A stretch of 29,354 bases of DNA from assembly GCA_003221075.1 (NCBI GenBank), contig QHUF01000053.1, positions 1-29,354 on the forward strand, written 5' to 3'. This document shows, in pieces, positions 25,100-29,354 of this stretch. The position numbers and the translations under genes were made by a program. The notes below the pieces were generated by a model. The model saw nothing but the letters and a program-made list of their open reading frames with translations, was not told where the DNA came from and made no database searches. Numbering within the stretch: position 1 is the stretch's first letter; every line of letters begins with the position of its first letter. The stretch comes from Gemmatimonadota bacterium. Lineage in GTDB: Bacteria; Gemmatimonadota; Gemmatimonadetes; Gemmatimonadales; GWC2-71-9.

Positions 25100-25497
25100 G
25101 TCTGCGTCGGCTCCTGTTCGGCGGCGCCAGCGGTCGGGACCGTGATCCCCCGCTTCTCGCGGATGCGCGCTGCTTTGCCGGCGAGCCGGCGCAGGAAGTA
25201 CAGCTTGGCGCGCCGCACCCGGCCTTTCCGCAGCAAGCCGATTTCGGCGATCAGGGGCGCGTGCAACGGGAAGATCCGCTCGACGCCCACGCCCGCCGAA
25301 ATCTTGCGAACGGTAAAGGTCTCGTTGATGCCGCCGCCGCGCCGGGCGATGCAGATGCCCTCGAACGCCTGGAGACGCTCCTTCTCACCCTCCCGCACGC
25401 GCACCATGACGCGCAGCGTGTCGCCGGGAGCGAAGGCTGGGATGTTGTCTCTCAGGTTTTCCATGACCACTTGTTCTAGTCGTCGTTCTTTGCCCAT
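25096..25497 (-). CDS. rplS: Ribosomal protein bL19
   Basis: A 133-residue large-subunit protein at the 30S-50S interface. Family motifs: NLRDNIPAFAPGDTLRVMVR, EGEKERLQAFEGICIARRGG, TFTVRKISAGVGVERIFPLH, and KVG-like KGRVRRAKLYFLR. The tail past ARIREKRG is rich in Ala/Glu/Thr and somewhat longer than usual. I chose ATG 25497, because RRLEQVVMENLRD aligns with the usual N-terminal helix and GGAGA stands about 8 bases before it. This start overlaps the end of trmD by 22 bases. A shorter start at 25464 would lose the helix. Confidence 0.94.
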   Translation of the reverse strand: MGKERRLEQVVMENLRDNIPAFAPGDTLRVMVRVREGEKERLQAFEGICIARRGGGINETFTVRKISAGVGVERIFPLHAPLIAEIGLLRKGRVRRAKLYFLRRLAGKAARIREKRGITVPTAGAAEQEPTQT

Positions 25498-26162
25498 AAA
25501 TCGGGTCTCCGCTCGCGTGTCAGGCGCTCGGCCTGCGCCGCCCGCCATGCCGCAATCTTGTCGTGATCGCCACTCAACAATACGTCCGGCACGTCGAGCC
25601 CGCGATAGCTGGGCGGCCGCGTGTAGCTGGGCGGCGCCAATAATCCTTCATAGTGCGAATCGCTCGCCGCCGATTCGTGATCCCCCAGCGCCCCGGGCAG
25701 CAGCCGGACGACCGCGTCCACGACGCTGAGTGCCGCGGGTTCTCCACCCGACAACACAAAGTCGCCGATCGATACCTCTTCGGCGCCAAGAACGTCCACC
25801 ACTCGCTGATCGACGTCCTTGTAGTGACCACACAACAACGTCAGCTCTTTCCCCAACGAATACCTGACCGCCGTGTCGTGCGTGAACAGCTTGCCACGAG
25901 CCGACAGCAGGACGACGGGAGATCCGTTCAGAACCTTCAAATCCTCCACCGCCTCCACCATCGGCTCTATTTTCAGCACCATCCCCGCGCCGCCACCGTA
26001 CGGCGCGTCATCCACCGTATGGTGCTTGTCGTGCGTGTAATCGCGCAGCTGCACGACACGATATTTCACCAGTCCCGCTGCGGCGGCGCGCCCTAAAATG
26101 CTGGACGAGAGCGGCGCGGTGAACCAGTCGGGAAACAGCGTCACCAAGTTGATCCGCAGCAT
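25476..26162 (-). CDS. trmD: tRNA (guanine-N1)-methyltransferase
   Basis: A 228-residue SPOUT methyltransferase that makes m1G37 in tRNAs reading CUN, CCN and CGG, which prevents +1 frameshifting. Motifs: LRINLVTLFPDWF at the start, YTHDKHHTVDDAPYGGGAGM, the knot region LLCGHYKDVDQRVVD, and EVSIGDFVLSGGEPAALSVV. The C-terminal helical domain ends LTRERRPDLWAKN. ATG 26162 is chosen as it gives the standard N terminus; it is 2 bases after the rimM stop. The gene overlaps the start of rplS by 22 bases. Confidence 0.95.
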   Translation of the reverse strand: MLRINLVTLFPDWFTAPLSSSILGRAAAAGLVKYRVVQLRDYTHDKHHTVDDAPYGGGAGMVLKIEPMVEAVEDLKVLNGSPVVLLSARGKLFTHDTAVRYSLGKELTLLCGHYKDVDQRVVDVLGAEEVSIGDFVLSGGEPAALSVVDAVVRLLPGALGDHESAASDSHYEGLLAPPSYTRPPSYRGLDVPDVLLSGDHDKIAAWRAAQAERLTRERRPDLWAKNDD

Positions 26163-26164
26163 CG

Positions 26165-26422
26165 CTACTCGTCCACCGCCACGAGCTGGTCGCGCCAGGC
26201 TTCGACCGCTTCCCGCGACGTCACACCCTCGAAGCCCAGCAGCCATTCGCGATGATACGAGCGGCGCCGGGCGATCACCAACGGACCCGCCACTACCTTG
26301 CGATCTTCGTCCAGGACGTACAGTCGTGCTTTCGGCACGAACACCGTCCCCGGTTTCTCCACGAGGGGGAATACCGCGACCTCCCCGTGCTGGCCGTGCG
26401 GCTTGCGCAGCCGCCCGACTAC
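26165..26422 (-). CDS. rimM: Ribosome maturation factor RimM, N-terminal domain only, start unclear
   Basis: The frame encodes the RimM N-terminal beta-barrel: VVGRLRKPHGQHGEVAVFPL, then EKPGTVFVPKARLYVLDED, and ends with GFEGVTSREAVEAWRDQLVA and VDE. In ordinary RimM (about 170 residues) a PRC-barrel domain follows this point. Here a stop comes at 26165 and trmD starts 2 bases later, so there is no room for it. The coordinate 26422 marks where recognisable RimM sequence begins, not a start codon. Upstream this frame is open through all of rpsP but has no ATG, GTG or TTG; the first is GTG 26362, which would lose the conserved first strand. An ATC at 26452 or CTG at 26410 are rare-codon options. 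Position between rpsP and trmD supports the identity. Confidence 0.75.
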   Translation of the reverse strand, partial: VVGRLRKPHGQHGEVAVFPLVEKPGTVFVPKARLYVLDEDRKVVAGPLVIARRRSYHREWLLGFEGVTSREAVEAWRDQLVAVDE

Positions 26423-26697
26423 GCGGCGGGCGTCGCGGGCGGAGGCGTTGATTTGCCTAGTACGCCGGCCTTCTTGAGGAGCGAGCGCACCGTATCGGTC
26501 GGCATCGCGCCCTTCTCGAGCCAGGCGCGCGCCTGCTCGGCGTTCACGTCGATCACCGCTGGATTGGCCTTCGGGTTGTAATTCCCGATCGCAGCCACAA
26601 AGCGCCCGTCGCGCGGCGACTTGGAGTCCGCGACGACGATGCGGAAATACGCTTGTCCCTTGCGTCCCACGCGGCGCAGCCGAATTCGAGTTGCCAT
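26419..26697 (-). CDS. rpsP: Ribosomal protein bS16
   Basis: A 92-residue small-subunit protein needed for 30S assembly. It shows the family pattern: TRIRLRRVGRKGQAYFRIVV, ADSKSPRDGRFVAAIGNYNP, then ERARAWL-like QARAWLEKGAMPTDTVRSLL and KKAGVLGK. A short Pro/Thr/Ala tail ends the protein. TAGGGA is a usable ribosome site 6 bases before the ATG. It begins 8 bases after ffh, and its stop overlaps the recognisable start of RimM in the -1 frame. Confidence 0.96.
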   Translation of the reverse strand: MATRIRLRRVGRKGQAYFRIVVADSKSPRDGRFVAAIGNYNPKANPAVIDVNAEQARAWLEKGAMPTDTVRSLLKKAGVLGKSTPPPATPAA

Positions 26698-26705
26698 AGC
26701 GTTCC

Positions 26706-28001
26706 CTACATCCTTTTTAAGAACTTGCCCATCTTGCGCATCTGCTGGAATTGTTCCAGCAGGCGGTTCACTTCCTGCACGGGCCGTCCGGCCCCCTTCG
26801 CAATCCGCAGCTTGCGCTGCCCGTTCAACACACTCGGATCAGCGCGCTCTTGCGGCGTCATCGACAGCACGATGGCCTCGACGTGCTTCAGGCGCTTGTC
26901 GTCCATCGACACACCCTGCAGCGCCTTCGCGTTGATCCCCGGCAACAAGCCGAGCACCTGCTTCAGCGGACCCATGTTCTGCATCTGCTTCAACGCAACC
27001 AGAAAATCCTGCAGGTCCATGCCCTTCTTGGACAGGACCTTTTTCTCGAGGCGCTTGGCAGCTTCCGCATCGACCGACGCCGCCGCCTTTTCGACCAGCG
27101 CCACCACGTCACCTTGCCCGAGAATCCGCCCCGCCATCCTGCCAGGATCGAACGGCTCGAGCGCGTCGGTCTTCTCGCCGACGCCGACGTACTTGATCGG
27201 CACGCCGGTCACGCCGTGAATCGAGAGCGCCGCACCGCCGCGCGCGTCGCCATCGAGCTTCGTCAGAATCACACCCGTGAGCCCGACACCCTCGTGGAAC
27301 CCGCGCGCGATTTTTACCGCGTCCTGCCCCGTCATCCCGTCCGCGACGAGCAGCACTTCCTTCGGCGGTACCGCGGCCTTCAGTGCGCGCAGCTCGTCCA
27401 TCATCTCAGCGTCGATCTGCAACCGGCCGGCAGTATCGACGATCACTGTCCGCGCGCGAACTGATTCAGCCTCACGCAACGCGTCCTGCACCAGCTTGAC
27501 CACGTTTCCCGTGTCCCGTTTCCCGAGCACGGGAACGTCAATTTGCCGGCCGAGCTGCTCCAGCTGCTCCGCCGCCGCGGGCCGGTAAATGTCGGCCGCC
27601 ACGAGCGCCGGGGCCTTCTGCTCCAGCTTCAGCCGTCGAGCAAGCTTGGCCGCGGTGGTGGTCTTCCCCGATCCCTGTAACCCGACGAGGAGAATGACCG
27701 TCGGACCTACGGAGGCGAATTCGAGGCCGGCCTTCGTGCCGCCGAGCAGCGTCGCAATTTCGTCATGCACCAGCTTGACGACTTGCTGGCCGGGACTGAC
27801 TGCGTTGACCTGTAGCGTGCCGACGGCCCGCTCGCGCACCCGCTCGACGAACCCGCGCGTGACCTCGAAACTCACGTCCGCCTCGAGCAGGTGGCGGCGA
27901 ATTTCGCGCAGCGCGTCGGTGACGTCGCTTTCCGAGAGCACCCCGCGACCTCTGAGCCGGTTCAATACTCCGGTCAGCTGCTCGGAAAGGGCCGTAAACA
28001 T
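26706..28001 (-). CDS. ffh: Signal recognition particle protein Ffh
   Basis: A 431-residue SRP54 homologue that, with 4.5S RNA, delivers nascent inner-membrane proteins to FtsY. The N-domain four-helix bundle covers about residues 1-90 (LREIRRHLLEADVSFEV). The G domain has the P loop VGLQGSGKTTTAAKLA, then DIYRPAAAEQL, DTAGRLQ, TKLDGDARGG and GVGEKTDALEPFD. The methionine-rich M domain starts near 325 and includes KQMQNMGPLKQVLGLLPG and QQMRKMGKFLKRM. It heads the leftward run ffh-rpsP-rimM-trmD-rplS-rnhB, all spaced by fewer than 10 bases or overlapping. Confidence 0.97.
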   Translation of the reverse strand: MFTALSEQLTGVLNRLRGRGVLSESDVTDALREIRRHLLEADVSFEVTRGFVERVRERAVGTLQVNAVSPGQQVVKLVHDEIATLLGGTKAGLEFASVGPTVILLVGLQGSGKTTTAAKLARRLKLEQKAPALVAADIYRPAAAEQLEQLGRQIDVPVLGKRDTGNVVKLVQDALREAESVRARTVIVDTAGRLQIDAEMMDELRALKAAVPPKEVLLVADGMTGQDAVKIARGFHEGVGLTGVILTKLDGDARGGAALSIHGVTGVPIKYVGVGEKTDALEPFDPGRMAGRILGQGDVVALVEKAAASVDAEAAKRLEKKVLSKKGMDLQDFLVALKQMQNMGPLKQVLGLLPGINAKALQGVSMDDKRLKHVEAIVLSMTPQERADPSVLNGQRKLRIAKGAGRPVQEVNRLLEQFQQMRKMGKFLKRM

Positions 28002-28062
28002 AAGCGTAGCAAGCTAAATGGCGAGTACCCTTAAACCAAGGGGGAGCCTTATCTTGGCTTCT

Positions 28063-29354
28063 ATGACGGGCAAGATCTACGAGACGCAGCAGACGCAGCA
28101 GACGCAACAGGTAATCCCCCAGTGGACCAGGCCGGACGACGCCGAGCGGCAGGCTCGCCTCGATGCGATGAAGCGGCGGGCGACCGCGCTCCTTGGCGTC
28201 GCATTGCTCGTCTTTGTGGCCGCAAGCCTTTACGAGCCGCTGTACCCCTGGCTCGGCTACGTGCGAGCCACCGCTGAAGCATCACTCGTGGGTGGCCTGG
28301 CCGACTGGTTCGCGGTGACGGCGTTGTTCCGGCATCCGCTCGGCCTGCCGATCCCCCACACCGCGATCGTCGCCACGCGCAAAGAGCGGATCGGGCAGAT
28401 CCTCGGCAACTTCGTGCAGAACCACTTTTTGTCGCGCGAGGTGATCGCGGCGAACCTGCGCCGGGTCCATCCAGCCGAGCGCGCCGCCCAATGGCTCGCC
28501 GACCGCGAGCACGCGCGGCAGGTCTCCCGGCAGTTTGCCAGTGGCCTGGTGAAAACGCTGGACGGACTTCCTCCCAACGAGCTCCAGGATCTCGTCAGTC
28601 AGGTAGTCCGCAATCGCGTGCGGACATTCCGCGTCGCGCCGGCCCTCGGCAAGACGCTGGCGCTCGCGCTGGGCGACAACCGGCAGGAAGAGCTGCTCAA
28701 CGCCACGGTGAAACTCGCGGCGGAGGCGGTCAGGAATAACCGCGACCTGATCCGCGAGCGTGTCCGCGCCGAGACGCCGTGGTGGGTGCCTCCGGTGGTC
28801 GACGACAAGATCTATCAGAAAATCATCGCGGCGGTCGAACGGTTGTTGCAGGACATGGTGATGGATCCGGCGCATCCGCTGCGCACAGCGTTCGATGACG
28901 CGATTCGGGACTTCATCGAGCGGCTGCAGCACTCGCCGGAGGTGATCGCGCGCGCGGAGGCGTTGAAAGAAGAGTGGCTCATGGGTGCGCAGACAGACGA
29001 GCTGGCGCGCAAGCTGTGGGAGGGAATCCGGCAGGCCGTAAGCAAGCACGCGACCGGTACCGACGGGGGGACTGGTCCAAGCCCTCTCGACAGCGGCTTG
29101 AGCGAGTTCGGGATTGCTCTGCTGTCGAATCCCACGCTCCTCGCCGACATCGACGATCTGCTGATCGATGTGACGGCGAATGTGGTGGAAAAGTACCGGC
29201 ACGAGATCGGCGACTTGATTGCCAAGACGGTGGCGAGTTGGGATCCGGGCGCGACATCACGGCGCTTCGAGCTGGCGGTGGGAAGAGACCTGCAGTTCGT
29301 TCGAATCAACGGCACGCTGGTCGGCGGGCTCGTCGGACTACTGATCTACACGAT
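28063..29354 (+). CDS. DUF445 family membrane protein, cut by right edge
   Basis: At least 430 residues, open at the right edge. After a Gln/Thr-rich N terminus a membrane helix lies at about residues 47-65 (ALLGVALLVFVAASLYEP). The family hallmark EASLVGGLADWFAVTALFRH leads into PLGLPIPHTAIVATRKERIG. A long, charged, helical middle follows, and a second hydrophobic segment begins at the edge (GTLVGGLVGLLIY). DUF445 proteins (YjiN-like) are inner-membrane proteins of unknown biochemical role. It diverges from ffh with 61 bases between. A TATCTT box stands 7 bases before the ATG and there is no near ribosome site. Confidence 0.9.
   Translation, partial: MTGKIYETQQTQQTQQVIPQWTRPDDAERQARLDAMKRRATALLGVALLVFVAASLYEPLYPWLGYVRATAEASLVGGLADWFAVTALFRHPLGLPIPHTAIVATRKERIGQILGNFVQNHFLSREVIAANLRRVHPAERAAQWLADREHARQVSRQFASGLVKTLDGLPPNELQDLVSQVVRNRVRTFRVAPALGKTLALALGDNRQEELLNATVKLAAEAVRNNRDLIRERVRAETPWWVPPVVDDKIYQKIIAAVERLLQDMVMDPAHPLRTAFDDAIRDFIERLQHSPEVIARAEALKEEWLMGAQTDELARKLWEGIRQAVSKHATGTDGGTGPSPLDSGLSEFGIALLSNPTLLADIDDLLIDVTANVVEKYRHEIGDLIAKTVASWDPGATSRRFELAVGRDLQFVRINGTLVGGLVGLLIYT
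28084..28110 (+). repeat. Three 9-bp tandem repeats coding for Thr-Gln-Gln
   Basis: ACGCAGCAG is repeated three times, the last copy with one silent change (CAA for CAG), giving TQQTQQTQQ near the N terminus of the DUF445 protein. It is a small in-frame microsatellite that could vary in copy number between strains. It lies in a stretch with no recognised domain. Confidence 0.8.

Noticed and set aside
24518..25729. A 403-codon plus-strand frame over rnhB, rplS and trmD
   Set aside because: Three conserved housekeeping genes occupy the other strand in standard order.

Overview
This 29.4 kb window is high-GC, densely packed bacterial chromosome. The gene set points to a Gram-negative soil-type lineage, most likely Gemmatimonadota with Acidobacteriota as the alternative. 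The reasons are a large TonB-dependent receptor with an N-terminal carboxypeptidase-regulatory-like domain, many soluble multi-PAS 'HDFNN' histidine kinases, two periplasmic lytic transglycosylases and several genes that seem to lack Shine-Dalgarno sites. The lineage call is inference from gene style, not from a marker gene.

Positions 1-13115 are an island of two-component signalling genes. A multi-sensor kinase runs leftward off the window. Diverging from it, seven genes run rightward: a PAS-GAF-PAS-PAS hybrid kinase, a NarX-type kinase with its NarL/LuxR-type regulator, a REC-PAS-kinase-REC hybrid, a membrane HAMP kinase with a single-domain Rcp1-type regulator, and a second REC-PAS-kinase-REC hybrid. 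Several junctions overlap by 1-4 bases. The only DNA-binding output is the LuxR-type regulator.

Positions 13116-13310 are an AT-rich, palindrome-rich spacer. It is followed by holB, moaC and a small lytic transglycosylase (rightward). Convergent to these is a leftward four-gene unit with a good sigma70-like promoter: three small uncharacterised proteins and a LysM/MltD-type lipoprotein transglycosylase. Further right, also leftward, come ilvE and a tRNA-Lys(UUU).

Positions 19076-19712 hold the most unusual structure in the window. A lone four-helix-bundle (S23/IVP-like) gene is flanked on both sides by arrays of 13-14 nt units that each begin GACG and point away from the gene. Next to it is a TonB-dependent receptor whose reading frame is broken in the plug region, apparently with a piece missing.

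Positions 22751-29354 are housekeeping: polX (rightward), then the leftward ribosome and protein-export cluster ffh-rpsP-rimM-trmD-rplS-rnhB, and a divergent DUF445 membrane protein cut by the right edge. rimM is odd: it encodes only the N-terminal domain and has no ordinary start codon in front of that domain.
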